This document shows positions 44,437 through 56,285 of a stretch of DNA of 64,000 nt, piece by piece (position 1 is the first letter of the stretch; every line of letters begins with the position of its first letter). Made by a program: the position numbers and the translations under genes. The notes below the pieces were generated by a model. That model was not told the origin of the DNA. It worked only from the letters and a program-made list of their open reading frames with translations, and ran no database searches. This DNA comes from Charina bottae (Eukaryota; Chordata; Lepidosauria; Squamata; Charinaidae): assembly GCA_023362775.1 (NCBI GenBank), contig JALMGJ010000002.1, positions 33,261,414 to 33,325,413 of the forward strand, read 5' to 3'.

Positions 44437-46562
44437 TTGTTGTTGTTTATTTGTTCAGTCGCTTCCGACTCTTTGTGACTTCATGGACCAGCCCATGCGA
44501 GAGCTTCCTGTCGGCCGTCACCATCCCCAGCTCCCCCATGGTTGAGTCTGTCACCTCCAGAATATCATCCATCCATCTTGCCCTTGGTCGGCCCCTCTTC
44601 CTTTTGCCTTCCACTTTCCCTAGCATCAGCTTCTTCTCCAGGGTACCCTGTCTTCTCATTATGTGGCCAAAATACTTCAGTTTTGCCTTTAATATCATTC
44701 CCTCAAGTGAGCAGTCTGGCTTTATTTCCTGGAGTATGGACTGGTTTGATCTTCTTGCAGTCCAAGGCACTCTCAGAATTTTCCTCCAACACCACAGTTC
44801 AAAAGCATCTATCTTCCTTCGCTCAGCCTTCTTTATGGTCCAGCTCTCACAGCCATAGGTTACTACAGGGAATACCATTGCTTTAACTATGTGGACCTTT
44901 GTTGTCAGTGTGGTGTCTCTGCTCTTAACTATTTTATCAAGATTTGCCATTGCTCTCCTCCCAAGAAGTAGGCGTCTTCTGATTTCCTGGCTGCAGTCAG
45001 CATCTGCAGTAATCTTTGCGCCCAGAAATACAAAGTCTGTCACTGCCTCCACTTTTTCTCCCTCTATTTGCCAGTTATCAATCAAGCTGGTTGCCATAAT
45101 CTTGGCTTTTTTGAGGTTCAACTGCAACCCAGCTTTTGCACTTTCTTCTTTCACCTTCGTCATAAGGCTCCTCAACTCCTCCTCGCTTTCAGCCATCAAA
45201 GTGGTATCATCTGCATATCTAAGATTGTTAATGTTTCTTCCAGCGATTTTAACTCCAGCCTTGGATTATTCAAGCCCAGCACGTCGCATGATGTGTTCTG
45301 CATACAGGTTGAATAGGTAGGGTGAGAGTATACAGCCCTGCTGTACTCCTTTCCCAATCTTAAACCAGTCCGTTGTTCCGTGCTCTGTTCTTACCGTTGC
45401 TACTTGGTCATTATACAGATTCCTCAGGAGGCAGACAAGATGACTTGGTATCCCCATACCACCAAGAACTTGCCACAATTTGTTATGATCCACACAGTCA
45501 AAGGCTTTAGAATAGTCAATAAAACAGAAATAGATGTTTTTCTGAAACTCCCTGGCTTTCTCCATTATCCAGCGGATATTGGCAATTTGGTCTCTAGTTC
45601 CTCTACCTTTTCTAAACCCAGCTTGTACATCTGGCAATTCTCGCTCCATGAATTGCAGGAGTCTACCTTGCAAGAACTTGAGCATTACCTTACTGGCATG
45701 TGAAATAAGTGCCACTGTTCGATAGTTTGAACATTCTTTAGTGCTTCCCTTATTTGGTATGGGGATATAAGTTGATTTTTTCCAATCTGATGGCCATTCT
45801 TGCGTTTTCCAAATTTGCTGGCATATGGCATGCATCACCTTGACAGCATCATCTTGCAAGATTTTAAACAGTTCAGCTGGGATACCATCGTCTCCTGCTG
45901 CCTTGTTATTAGCAATGCTTCTTAAGGCCCATTCAACCTCACTCTTCAGGATGTCTGGCTCTAACTCACTGACCACACCGTCAAAGCTATCTCCAATATT
46001 ATTATCCTTCCTATACAGATCTTCCGTATATTCTTGCCACCTTTTCTTGATCTCTTCTGCTTCTGTTAGGTCCTTACCATCTTTGTTTTTGATCATACCC
46101 ATTTTTGCCTGGAATTTACCTCCAATGTTTCTAATTTTCTGGAAGAGGTCTCTTGTCCTTCCTATTCTATTGTCTTCTTCCACTTCCGCACATTGCTTGT
46201 TTAAAAACAATTCCTTTTCTCTTCTGGCTAACCTCTGGAATTTTGCATTTAATTGGGCATATCTCCCCCTATCACTGTTGCCTTTTGCTTTCCTTCTTTC
46301 TTGGGCTACTTCCAGTGTCTCAGCAGACAGCCATCTTGCCTTTTTGGATTTCTTTTTCTTTGGGACGTTTGTTGTTGCCGCCTCCTGAACAATGTTGCGA
46401 ACTTCTGTCCATAGTTCTTCTGGGACCCTATCTACTAAATCTAGTCCCTTAAAACTATTCTTCACCTCCACTGCATATTCCTTAGGAATATTAGTGAGCT
46501 CATATCTAACTGATCTGTGGGTCTTCCCTATTCTCTTTAGTCTGATTCTAAATTTTGCAATA
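44437..46562 (-). mobile_element. Bov-B LINE with 12-bp target duplication, V2R-2 intron 1
   Basis: A perfect duplication CAAGTCATTATT (44425-44436, 46563-46574) flanks 2126 bp. V2R-1 has one uninterrupted copy of that site near 11370. The element is 5'-truncated. The 3' end, on the plus strand, begins TTGTTGTTTATTTGTTCAG. Confidence 0.95.
44447..46562 (-). pseudogene. Bov-B ORF2 fragment, one internal stop
   Basis: On the minus strand one frame runs about 700 codons with a single TAA at 45266-45268. It contains the pre-RT region (KSKKARWLSAETLEVAQERR), RT ([70 protein letters not shown]) and, after the stop, the YADDT-type active site region (near 45220) and the Bov-B C-terminus VTKSRKRLNK. 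The endonuclease is lost by 5' truncation. One stop in 2.1 kb suggests recent insertion. Confidence 0.92.
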
Positions 46563-46574
46563 CAAGTCATTATT

Positions 46575-47981
46575 GCTTCCCCCAATTTGCTTTAGGGATA
46601 AGGCTCTTGGGGCACATGATGATTTTTAAGAGCTGAGCATGCAAAGTTCAAGTTCTTCCACAAGGGTCAGCATCAACACTCGGCAGCATTGGCAGGATCC
46701 TCCCAAGATGCCTCCAGCGTGGGTGTGGTTCTGCCTCTCCTCACAATGATTCCTTGTTCCTGTGGAGAATCAGCAAATACCCTCTGAGCAGAAAGTTACC
46801 CCTTGAGCCTCCTCCCCACCATCTCCTCTCCTCCCCTACATTGCACTCTAGCCTGCCTTCCTCCCTTTCCCACCTTTCTTTCCGACCAATGCCTTTTACC
46901 TCTTTTGTAATCTTTTCTGGCTTCCATTCTACTTTGGGTTTAAATAAAGGGAATACCTTTTAAAAACCAAATTCAAGGAGGACAAAGCCTTAAGTGATAA
47001 GCTGAAGGTTTAGCTCCAGAGGATCACATGAAAGATTTCTGAATATAGGGCAATAACTCCAAAGTCATAAATATTCTGCAACAAAACAATTTCTGGGTCT
47101 AACAATGGCATGCTGAGTTAGGGATCATCTCCAGGCAGCTAATATCACCTGCTGAAGAGTTCATTTACCATCACTTTAATGCAGCCATTAGTCACCTCCC
47201 GAGTGATTTAATAGGAAGAATTAATAAAATATTATGAAAACATGTATGTACACTTGGTAACACTCCCCTTTTAGCCTTCTGGAGGGCTGTGAAGACCTGG
47301 CTATTCCCCGAAGCGTTGGGCTAGGATAAGAGGTTGAGCTGTGAGGATGGTTGGTCTGGTATGTTTTTAACAAGGTTTGATGGATTGTTCTGAGCCACCT
47401 AGAGTACATATATGAGATAGACGGCCACAGAAGTCCTGTAAATAAGGAAGTAAATAAAATAAAGAAATGTTTGGATATCTTTAATTTATTTTAAACAAAT
47501 TGAAACAGTTACACTACTAAGAAACTTCTCCACTTTCTTTTACTAGTTTTCCCCAATTTTTTCTACTAGTTTCGTAACTTTCTTAGTGATGCTGTAGGAG
47601 ATATTCCCTCCCCACCCTCCTCATAATTTCGAGAAAATGATAGTTTCAGCTGTGATGTTTTTGGTAGGAACCCTTTGATCCTGACATAAAAGTTTACTCT
47701 ATCTCTTTGGTGTTTTTTGGGGGGGAAAGCTCCAATTGGGGTCAATTGGACTGCCCTTATAATAGAAATGTCCAAAGAAGTCCATCATCCGGAAACACCC
47801 TATAAATAAATGATTCAGTAGTTTCCTATTTTTTAGTTGAGCAATGAGTGCCTGCTAATATTGTCTGCATTGCAATATGTAAATTTAAAGCTACAGTAAC
47901 TATGACATGCTTGTATGAACTGAAGAAGAAAATCCAAATTGAAAATGGGAACCTTTCGATATCTGTTACAGTATGTTGCAG
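46575..47981. other. V2R-2 intron 1, remainder
   Basis: Aligns with 11376-11571 and 12763-13891 of unit 1, including the shared L2 3' end (about 47260-47470). The point equivalent to the unit 1 Bov-B insertion (about 46766) is uninterrupted. Confidence 0.6.
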
Positions 47982-48270
47982 TATGCCAATGAGTTTCTAC
48001 CACATTCTGCCCTTCCTGCTTGCTGTTCATGAGATCAACCACAATCCAAGGCTCTTACCCAACATCACCCTGGGCTACAACCTCTATGAGAGCTTTTTCA
48101 ATGCAAGAATGACCTATGAGGCCATGATGGACCTGCTGTCTACAGGGCAGGAGAATGTCCCAAATTACAGATGTGGAAGACAGAAGAACCTGCTAGCAGT
48201 TCTTGAAGAGACGGATTCTGAACTCTTTGATCATACTTCTACTGTCTTGGGCATCTACAAAATTCCACAG
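47982..48270 (+). pseudogene. V2R-2 exon 2, open
   Basis: 289 bp, same length and phase as V2R-1 exon 2, no stop, intact splice sites (TTGCAG|T and CACAG|GTATG). Few substitutions. Confidence 0.9.
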
Positions 48271-48293
48271 GTATGAAGCTAAAATGGGGGATC

Positions 48294-48300
<7 letters not shown>

Positions 48301-48336
<36 letters not shown>
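48301..48336. repeat. (GT)n microsatellite after exon 2 donor
   Basis: About 18 units, the paralogue of 14203-14234. Confidence 0.9.
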
Positions 48337-48340
<4 letters not shown>

Positions 48341-48785
48341 TGTAAATCAGGAGAGTTCTCTTTTCCAATGTATTAAGATGCTCCTTTCTGCCCTGGATCA
48401 CTTGCAGGGGCTGATCTGGGCGACCCAAAGAGTCTGCAGAGCTCATGTGAGCCTCAGCTGTTGCCAGCAAAAGTGCCCCACTGCATCCAATCCACCAGCC
48501 ATGCTTAGCTGCATGGGTAGGGTTTGACCAGAAGGTGGTGCTGCATAAGGATCATCCATGAGGGTCACCCAAGAAGATCACCCACCGAAAAGATCGGAGC
48601 CCCCTAGCCTCAAAGGGAGTGAACAGGAGAATAGCACATGACACTAAGAGAGCCAGTAGATGTGATGTAGTTGTGGTTCTCTGGAAACTTCTCTTAGCAG
48701 TGAGGAAAGGAGGCCCTTCCATTTAAGCACCTGAGTTTTATCATTACAAGGGACACAAACTACCAATATTTCTCTTTCATCTTAG

Positions 48786-49362
48786 ATCAGCTATGGGGTT
48801 CTCAGCCACATTCCTGAGCAAAGTCATCATTTCCCCTTTTTCTACCGAATGAATCCGAAACAAGAACCTCCTTACTCAGCAATTGTCAAGCTGCTCCTGC
48901 ATTTCCGATGGATGTGGATTGCCCTCCTTTCGCAGGACAATGAAAGAGGAGAAAACTTTAAAAGAACCTTTGCAACTGTGGCTGAAAAAAATGGCATTTG
49001 CATTGTCCTCTCAGAAACCCTCCCAGCAATTAATACATAACTTTGCCAGTTATGGGTATAAGACTGTTTTACTACTCCGCTGATCTCCAACGTAAACATG
49101 CTTTGTTTTCCTTCCGCACCCAGACAAAGAAAAGGACACAAAATTATGACTTTAAATCATATTACTATTCTATCCAGCAATATGGGAAGGCAGCATTCCA
49201 ATGTTCCTATTCAAGGCCTGTGTTGTCTAGGAAAGTTTGGGAAAGATGCCTAGAAAAAGAGAACTGGGAAATCCCACCCCGTGATATGGTTGCAAGGATC
49301 CTGTCTGAGGATGCCTCCAGTATTTCCACAGCCATCCAAGTGCTGGCCTGGGTCCATGGCAG
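48786..49362 (+). pseudogene. V2R-2 exon 3 with two deletions
   Basis: 577 bp against 837 in V2R-1. The bases equivalent to 14940-15120 and 15436-15514 are missing. The first deletion joins AATACATA to ACTTTGCC, giving a TAA. The second removes the VQPWQ approach but keeps CATGGCAG|GTGAG. Neither deletion is a multiple of three. Confidence 0.93.
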
Positions 49363-49465
49363 GTGAGATTTCTCCTTTGAGGGTCCATGGATACTCCCCC
49401 TTCAATTCCTCAGTGCTAAGTTGGGTGTAAGGAGGGGAGAGATATTTCAAACAGCAGTTGCCCAG

Positions 49466-49570
<105 letters not shown>

Positions 49571-49878
49571 TTCCAAAGTTGAACCATCTCTGATGGTTTG
49601 GGATGCTGTAATGACAGCGACACCTCTATAGTGAAAAGGCAATTTTCTCCATTTGCAAATGAAACAAGCATCAGGATGCTCCAGCCATCCTCAGCCCTCT
49701 CCCATGATCATCCATGCTGGTCTTGTCTAATTTCTGAATCAAGGAGTGAGCCTTGACTTTGATTTCATGGCTCTAACAGAAAAAGGAGGTAGCAAGAGAA
49801 TCTTCCAGACAGCGCATGAAATACTAGGTTACTCAAGACAGGTTACATTGTCTTGTTTTATACAAGGGAGGTTATATA

Positions 49879-50409
49879 TCAATGCCTTATCTCAGTGCCT
49901 GGAGGCTGTGGGGGTCTGGATGGGGAACAACAGGCTTCAACTGAACCCTGGTAAGACGGAGTGGCTGTGGATTGATGGCCCTCCTGGATCTGGGAAGTTG
50001 TCATCTTTGGTTCTTGGTGGGGTTGCACTACCCCACTCGGATCCAGTGTGGAATCTGGGGGTCCTCCTGGACTCGCGACTCCTGCTTGAAGAGCAGGTGG
50101 CAGTCGTGGCCAGGAGGGCCTTTGCACAGCTTCGAGTTGTGCGCCAGTTACGCCCTTTCCTGGATCAGGAGGCCCTCCGAACAGTCACTCACGCCCTTGT
50201 CATCTCCCGTATAGACTATTGTAATGTGCTCTACATGGGGCTACCCTTGAAGAGTATCCATCTTGGATTTTATTGTATTTATTTTTTGTTGTGTTTTTTA
50301 GATATTTTTGTATAGTTTTTAAATTGTATTGGTTGTAACCCGCCCAGAGTCCCTTGCATGGGAGATGGGCGGGGAATAAATCTGAAAAATAAATAAAAAA
50401 TAAATAAAT
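49879..50409 (+). mobile_element. 5'-truncated L2 insertion in V2R-2 intron 3
   Basis: It encodes the L2 C-terminal region from [20 protein letters not shown] onward, then jumps to the 3' terminus (CCGCCCAGAGTCCCTTGC..GATGGGCGGGG) with an AAATAAATAAA tail. Unit 1 reads GGTTATATGTACAG without it. Sequence is closest to the 19.2-22.6 kb element. Confidence 0.9.
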
Positions 50410-50845
50410 ATGTACAGTTTACTTATATGTACATCTAGGAAAATTAAATTAAGCGTCTGCAACACAAGCATTTCAACTATTCTTATCCTGCATCAGATTT
50501 GGGGGGAACTATTAGTGCCGTAGCACCTCTGGCAGAGAGCACAATCAGTGCAAAGTGTAAATACTATAAGGATCAGTTAGACCTGATCCCCGTTCAGGAA
50601 ACTTTTTAAGCAACAGGCAAGACAACAAGATTTCATGCTGTGGGCTTTGTCCTAGTTTCATTTGTACCACTGTCAATCAGATTTACCTCAGACTCCAGAA
50701 AGAAACAACAAGCACTGGTAACTAAGTATCTTAATGTTTTAAAAACTCCCTTAGTAGCTGGGGCTAAATTTATTGTACAACATAAGTATATCATACAAAA
50801 GGGGATTATTCATGTCTCCTCTAATTTTTTAAAGCTAATACCTTA

Positions 50846-51075
50846 TTGTACGTGTGCCTTCGAGTCAATTTTTGACTCCTGGGGTGTGCCTGGACTAGTC
50901 CCTGCAGTTTTCCTGGCAAGATGTTGGAATTGGTTTGCGCTTGCCTGCTTCTCCCCAGAGCTGAGAGGGAGGGACTGGCCCAAGGTCACGCAGCTGGCTT
51001 TGTGCCTAAGGGGGGACTTGAACTCATGATCTCCTGGTTTCTAGCCTGATGCCTTAACCACTACCCCAAACTAGC
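50846..51075 (-). mobile_element. tRNA-derived SINE, minus strand (unit 2 copy)
   Basis: Paralogous to 16395-16622, same boundaries and orientation. Confidence 0.7.
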
Positions 51076-51400
51076 TGATATAGCAACACCTTATTCCTTG
51101 GGGTCTATCTATATCTATACCTTACATCTTATAGCTCTTATCTAATTATGCAATCTGGTTTTGGCTTCACCAATACTCTTGGATTTCTATTGTTGTATTT
51201 ATTGGTCCAGCTAATCTATTCCGAAGCCAATGCTTAGTCTTTGACTTTTTTTATTCTATCTTCTTTTGCAATACCCCTCTTCTATAACTACTCCAAATAT
51301 ACATCTAAATATTGAATCATTAGACCTCCATATTTCTCTATTGCTAACCTCTCTATCTCCCTATTTCTATCCACTTATCTCTATATTCCCAGTTTGGGGG

Positions 51401-51872
51401 TGTTAGAGATTGGGTTTCAACCAAGCACGTCTCACACAAGCTTGAAGGAGGAGGCAGCCTCTGCTGTAACCTAATCTTACTTGCTTTGTGTGGGAGGGGC
51501 TGAATCCCGGTTTCCGGTTTCCTGTTCCCTTCTCTTTTCTCTTTTTCTCCTCGAATCTCCTACCAAGGAGGATGGCAGCTATGGCTGCCCAAGTTGGCTC
51601 ATACTTCCATCCAGGTGGGCCACATTAGAAGCATGTGGTTCATGTCAGAACCAATTGCTCACATGCACTGACCATTTCTACTAAGGAACTGTGAGTTACA
51701 ATAAAATTGTAAACTCTTTTTTTATGTTACTTTACATTAATGTGTGAAGTGTATTTATTTTGTGTTTTGAACTGATTAAGCCTTGTGCAAGTTTATTGGA
51801 ATGCTTCTACTCTGCTACATACTAATAAGAAGCTGCACTCAGTTCTGGTACTACCATCCCAGAATTCCTACA
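51401..51872. repeat. solo ERV LTR in V2R-2 intron 3
   Basis: Starts TGTTAGAGAT and ends TTCCTACA. G-rich flanks (GGGGG and GGGTG) are compatible with a short duplication of the unit 1 sequence GGGGGGGCCATTC. Same family as 27988-28805. It is absent from unit 1. Confidence 0.82.
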
Positions 51873-52246
51873 GGGTGGTCCATTCTCCTTCCCAATGAAG
51901 GGAACACTTGGATCTAAAGAGATTCAGTTAACTCTTGAACTTTCAGCCTTATGTGATTTTGATCTTTGTTCAAATTCTGATGCTGAGCTATGGCGTGGTA
52001 AGACCATGTAGTGATTCCTTCAAGAAAGTGGAAGACATATCTGAAAAAGATCTGTATTCCCTGGAGAAGGAGGCAGAGGAGCTTCCCATCAAATCCCAAA
52101 TCATTCTCTTTCAGTCAGAAGTGCTGAGCTAAAGAGGTTGAATTCTTCAGAGCACTTCCAGTCCAGAAGAATAGCCATAAACACCTTGAATAAAGGCTCA
52201 AATGGGAATGTGGAAGCTGCACATGTGGTTTTATTTCTCTTTGCAG

Positions 52247-52474
52247 CTTCATCTGTTCCTGAGAAACTTCCAGCTTCACAATCGTTCCAGGGATGGGGTT
52301 CCTTTGGATGAAAATGGAGTTCCTGTGGCTGACTTTGATATCCTGAACTGGACAGTGTTTCCCAACAAGTCTGAAGGTGGGGTGAAATTTGGAAGTGTAG
52401 AAAGAGAAGCCTCCTCCAAAGTCAAGGTCTCCATCAATCAGAGTGCCATCCTATGGCCAACATCATTTAACAAG
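52247..52474 (+). pseudogene. V2R-2 exon 4, open
   Basis: 228 bp, no stop, acceptor TTTGCAG|, donor AACAAG|GTAGCT. Matches V2R-1 exon 4 with a few substitutions. Confidence 0.9.
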
Positions 52475-53068
52475 GTAGCTGATGCTGCTTGGGTTTTGGT
52501 CTTCTATTCACTTTTCTGCATGCAAACTTTTCTGCTCAGAAATAATTCTCATTGAGGACAATTCAGATAACCTCCAAACAAAGGAAACTAAAGCCAGATT
52601 AATTAATCAGATATCATGGTTCTTTAGGTATTTTCCACTAGTTTATCACAAACTGGAACCTGCTACACCACCACTTGTGTTGGGGGTTTTACAGTCTACA
52701 TTATTACACTAGAATATGATACCATAATAAATAATCTATCAAAGGGACCGTGATGGCTCAGTGGTTAAGACACTGAGTCAGAAGCCATTAAGGCTGACAG
52801 CTCGGCAGTTCGAAACCCGAGAGCATGAGCCGCGTGCTGGAGTGAGCTACCGGCAATTAATAAAAATCAGTCCCAGCTCCTGCCGACCTAGCAGTTCAAA
52901 AGCATGCAAATGCGATTAGATAAATTAGGTACCACTCCGGTGGGAAAAATCACAGGGACATGAAAGGAGCCTCCTTGGGCATCCCCCGGGCAATGTGTCT
53001 ATGAAGGTTCTCAGTCATCCAGGTGGAATTGTCTGTAGCTTGAATCATGTCAACTGGATTTCTATTTT

Positions 53069-53117
53069 CTCAGTGGAAACGTTTCGCTCCTTATCCAAGG
53101 AGCTTCTTCAGTCTGAG
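53069..53117 (-). ncRNA. hammerhead-like motif, inverted terminal repeat (copy B left)
   Basis: Same fold as copy A on the minus strand: CTGAAGA, a perfect 7-bp GCTCCTT/AAGGAGC hairpin, GAAAC, ACGT palindrome, CTCAG/CTGAG outer pairing. Same reservation about the extra A. Confidence 0.35.
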
Positions 53118-53199
53118 CAAAGTTAGTAAGGGAATCCTTAAATATTAACATTAATGTCCTCAACACAGGAGAAGTAACACCACAGGACCAGAGTCAGCA

Positions 53200-53478
53200 G
53201 TTTATCTTCATCTAAAGGAAAAAGGACACTCATTTGAGGACATTAATGTTCACATTTTAGACAGAGAAGATAGGTGGTTTGAGAGAGGGGTCAAGGAATC
53301 CATTTATGCCAACTTGGAAAATCCTTCCTTGAATAGAGGTGGGGGCCTCAGGCACAATCTTTCCCCTATTTTCCTTCCTGCTTTGTCTTCTGTGCCTAGG
53401 AAGATTAAGACCATTTCGCAAGCTCAACAGCAGCATGGTAATCTTAACGATCCTCCTTTAGATGATAAAGGGACTTAG
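53200..53478 (+). pseudogene. Penelope GIY-YIG endonuclease C-terminal part (copy B)
   Basis: Reads HLKEKGHSFEDINVHILDRE, then RWFERGVKESIYANLENPSL and the same C-terminus as copy A to a TAG at 53476. The YIG part and everything upstream are missing. Confidence 0.8.
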
Positions 53479-53570
53479 AAATAACATCTCAAAATAACCA
53501 TGACCTAGCCCCAGGTGCAAGGTCACACAGCCACCCAAAAACATATTTAAGGATTCCCTTACTAACTTTG

Positions 53571-53619
53571 CTCAGACTGAAGAAGCTCCTTGGATAAGGA
53601 GCAAAACGTTTCCACTGAG
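53571..53619 (+). ncRNA. hammerhead-like motif, direct terminal repeat (copy B right), core mutated
   Basis: Same hairpin on the plus strand, but GAAAC after the hairpin reads AAAAC. If the fold is a hammerhead, that base is an essential core guanine, so this copy would be inactive. Confidence 0.3.
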
Positions 53620-54149
53620 AAAATAGAAATCCAGTTGACATGATTCAAGCTACAGACCCACGGGCAATGGTTATGTCACCGGCAAATCCTTTCACTACAG
53701 AAGCGCTTTGGTGCTTCTGACATGAACACACACACATCAAGCAATCTTATTTTCAATAAGATAAAAGACAGAGAGTTGGTGTAGGGAAAAATTCAAGATA
53801 TAGCATTCCCACACATGCACTAAGGAGAAACACCTTTTGCAATGGAACCACTTTCCTTCGGAATGGAGAATAAGAAAAAGGGGATGCTGCTCGATAGTCA
53901 ACAGAGATTGATAAAGCATGTCACCTTTCATTTGATGCTTTTGTGCAGTCCTTTTCCATAAAGGTCAATGTTAGATGGTACCTCCAAGAAAGGAAGGAAG
54001 GAAGATGTGGATACCCATCCATAACTGCTATGCCACTACTCCTTGGTTGAGTTTGCTCAATGTGCTCCTCAGCTTCCTGAAACCAGTTCATTGAAAGAAA
54101 CCCCTCTAATTCCTATGTTGCCTTGGCTGATCTCTATTTTGATGTTTAG

Positions 54150-54276
54150 ACGGTGCCTTCTTCTAGATGTACAGAAAGTTGTTCCCCAGGATACGCCAAG
54201 CTCATGAGAGACAGAGCACCAGTTTGCTGCTACGACTGTTCTCTGTGCATGGAAGGAACAATCTCTGTGCAAGAAG
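54150..54276 (+). pseudogene. V2R-2 exon 5, open
   Basis: 127 bp, intact sites, cysteine-rich domain residues preserved. Confidence 0.9.
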
Positions 54277-56285
54277 GTAGGTGGCTCTGGAGAAAAGTGA
54301 GACATGGAGGATGCAATCAAAATTCATTTGTGCTTTTCTGGGCAACATTTTTAAAGGTGTTTTCTTTCCTGCTAGTTGTAGACTTAATGACCAGGACCAT
54401 TTTTTCAAAATTCCACAAAGCAAGTGAAATTGGATTTCTTGAAGGGGTCCACAAACTTTTCAAGGATTCGGTATTATGACCCAATGTTGCATGATGATGT
54501 GGCCATTAACATAAATAATGAAAGGTAGCTGAAATTTCTCGAGTTGTTGTCTTCTTGCCTGGTTTCAGGAAAGAAGACAAGTCTTGTGAGAGCTGATGAT
54601 CTCATTGGTCTTCAGCCTTTAAACCAAGTCATGATTATTTCCTATTAATGTTGAGTCCTATGAATATCTCTAGGCTAATTTAAAGCTAATTTAATTTAAT
54701 TTAAAGCTAATTTTAAAAAAATGTAATATCAGCATTGAGAACTGGGAAGCCCTAACTCATGAGCGTTTCAATTGGAGGTCATCCTTTATTAATGGCGCTA
54801 TGGACTTTGAAGAAGCACGAGTACAGGGCGAAAAGGAGAAAAGAGCTAAAAGGAAGGCACGTCAGGCAAACCCTCATCATGACCGTCTCCCACCCGAAAA
54901 CCTATGCCCTCATTGTGGGAGGTTGTGCGGATCCAGAATTGGCCTTTATAGCCACTTACGGATCCACCGTTAAAATTTTACCTTTGGAAGACAATCTTAC
55001 TCGGCTACGAGTGATCACCAATAAATCTCTGGGCAGAAATATTGAATCATTCCTCGGACATTTGAGCATAATTTACGGCTGGTGCGATAACACCCTCCCT
55101 ATCATTAAGATCTATTGCCCTTGGATTTTATATTTATTCTATAATATTGATATTGTAATTTTATATTTATATTTTTAACTTTGCTCTTATTGTAAACCAC
55201 CCAAAGTCCCCCAGTGGGGGGAGATGGGCGGTGATATTATGAAATTATGAAATTATGAAATTATGAAATTATGAAATTATGAAATTATAAATAAATAATT
55301 GTGATGTGGATCGCCCTGGGGGGGCAACTGAGCTCAAGTCATGATTATTTCTTATTAATGTTGGGTCCTATGAATATCTCTGGGCAGAAATATTGAGTTA
55401 TTCCTTGGACCTTTGAGCATAATTATGATGTGGACCTCCCGGGGGGGCAGGTGGACTGAGCATGGGTTGTCTTCTAGCCACAGGCCAAGACCCAGACTCC
55501 ATAATGAAGATGGAGTGAAGACAAAAACATGATTTATCAACATGATAAATTCAACTTAATACAATTTCAGCCCACATATTCAAAAACTTTCTTCCACTTG
55601 CTGGAACAATCAAGCAAGGCAACTTAATATAGGAGCCCAAACAGCATCCCTTGCCTCTATCAAATAGGCAAGGCAACAAGGCAACAACTACATCCCAACA
55701 GCAATTAAGTTGGCAACCAAGCAGCAAACAACAACCCAATCAAGGTACTACCAAGGAGAGTACAACACCCCCACCAACACAGGCAGGACAAGCCAGGGTA
55801 TATAAACAGAGAGCAAGTTCCACTCCCTTTTCGCACTGAAGATGTTGCCTAGCCTGGCAATGAAATGTCTGCAAGAAAACAACAAGGCTCAGAGAGCACC
55901 ATGGACTCCACAGCAATTAAGTTATTTAAAATCAAAATTTCTAGATTTGTGCCCACCTGATGCCTCTGGTAGGATTCAAAAAACAATGGCACACTACTCT
56001 TTCAGCTTTCTGGTCATATTCAGCTGCATGTTCCAGAGCTCTTCCTCACTATTATTCATGGTCCATTTATCCTTCATGAATGTGTTTCTTCACCCTCCAC
56101 CTCAGGCCTTAACCAAGTATAGTGGGAAAGTATTTTCTAATATCTTCTCCACCTCTCCCAATATCCTCTCTCACCCCATCACTTTAAAAACCTGTTTTAT
56201 GAATTGTAGTAGCAACTGATTTAAGTTACATTTTTCATGATCCTACAACTGGAGAAACAAATACATTCTAGCAAATGTTTTTCAG
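54277..56285. other. V2R-2 intron 5
   Basis: It contains the LINE tail at 54675-55024, an L2 3' end with seven GAAATTAT-type units (about 55072-55290), and a second copy of the intron segment TCATGATTATTTC..AATATCTCTGGG (54628-54670 repeated at 55340-55385). The rest aligns with unit 1. No gene seen. Confidence 0.6.
54675..55024 (+). mobile_element. LINE 3' end in V2R-2 intron 5 (same family as 400-759)
   Basis: The shared core (about 54705-55021) is nearly identical to the insert in copia A, with the same C2H2 finger and TAA. Flanked by ATCTCTAGG (54666-54674) and ATCTCTGGG (55025-55033). The left end is extended by repeats of TAATTTAAAGC. Confidence 0.78.

Larger units (their letters stand above)
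52996..53660 (+). mobile_element. Penelope-like element (copy B) nested in the SINE
   Basis: Target duplication CGGGCAATG (52987-52995, 53661-53669) is perfect. From the left: a terminal repeat in inverted orientation (52996-53150), the end of the GIY-YIG endonuclease gene on the plus strand (about 53200-53478), and a terminal repeat in direct orientation (53480-53660). A 5'-truncated element with an inverted copy of its terminal repeat is typical of Penelope insertions. Confidence 0.88.
52744..53735 (+). mobile_element. ACA/Sauria-type SINE split by a Penelope element, V2R-2 intron 4
   Basis: 52744-52995 is the SINE head and body (GATGGCTCAGTGGTTAAGAC, CAGTTCGAAAC, CCCAGCTCCTGCCGACCTAG, GGTACCACTCCGG). 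53661-53735 is its tail (AGAAGCGCTTTGGTGCTTCTGAC). Private to unit 2. Confidence 0.85.
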
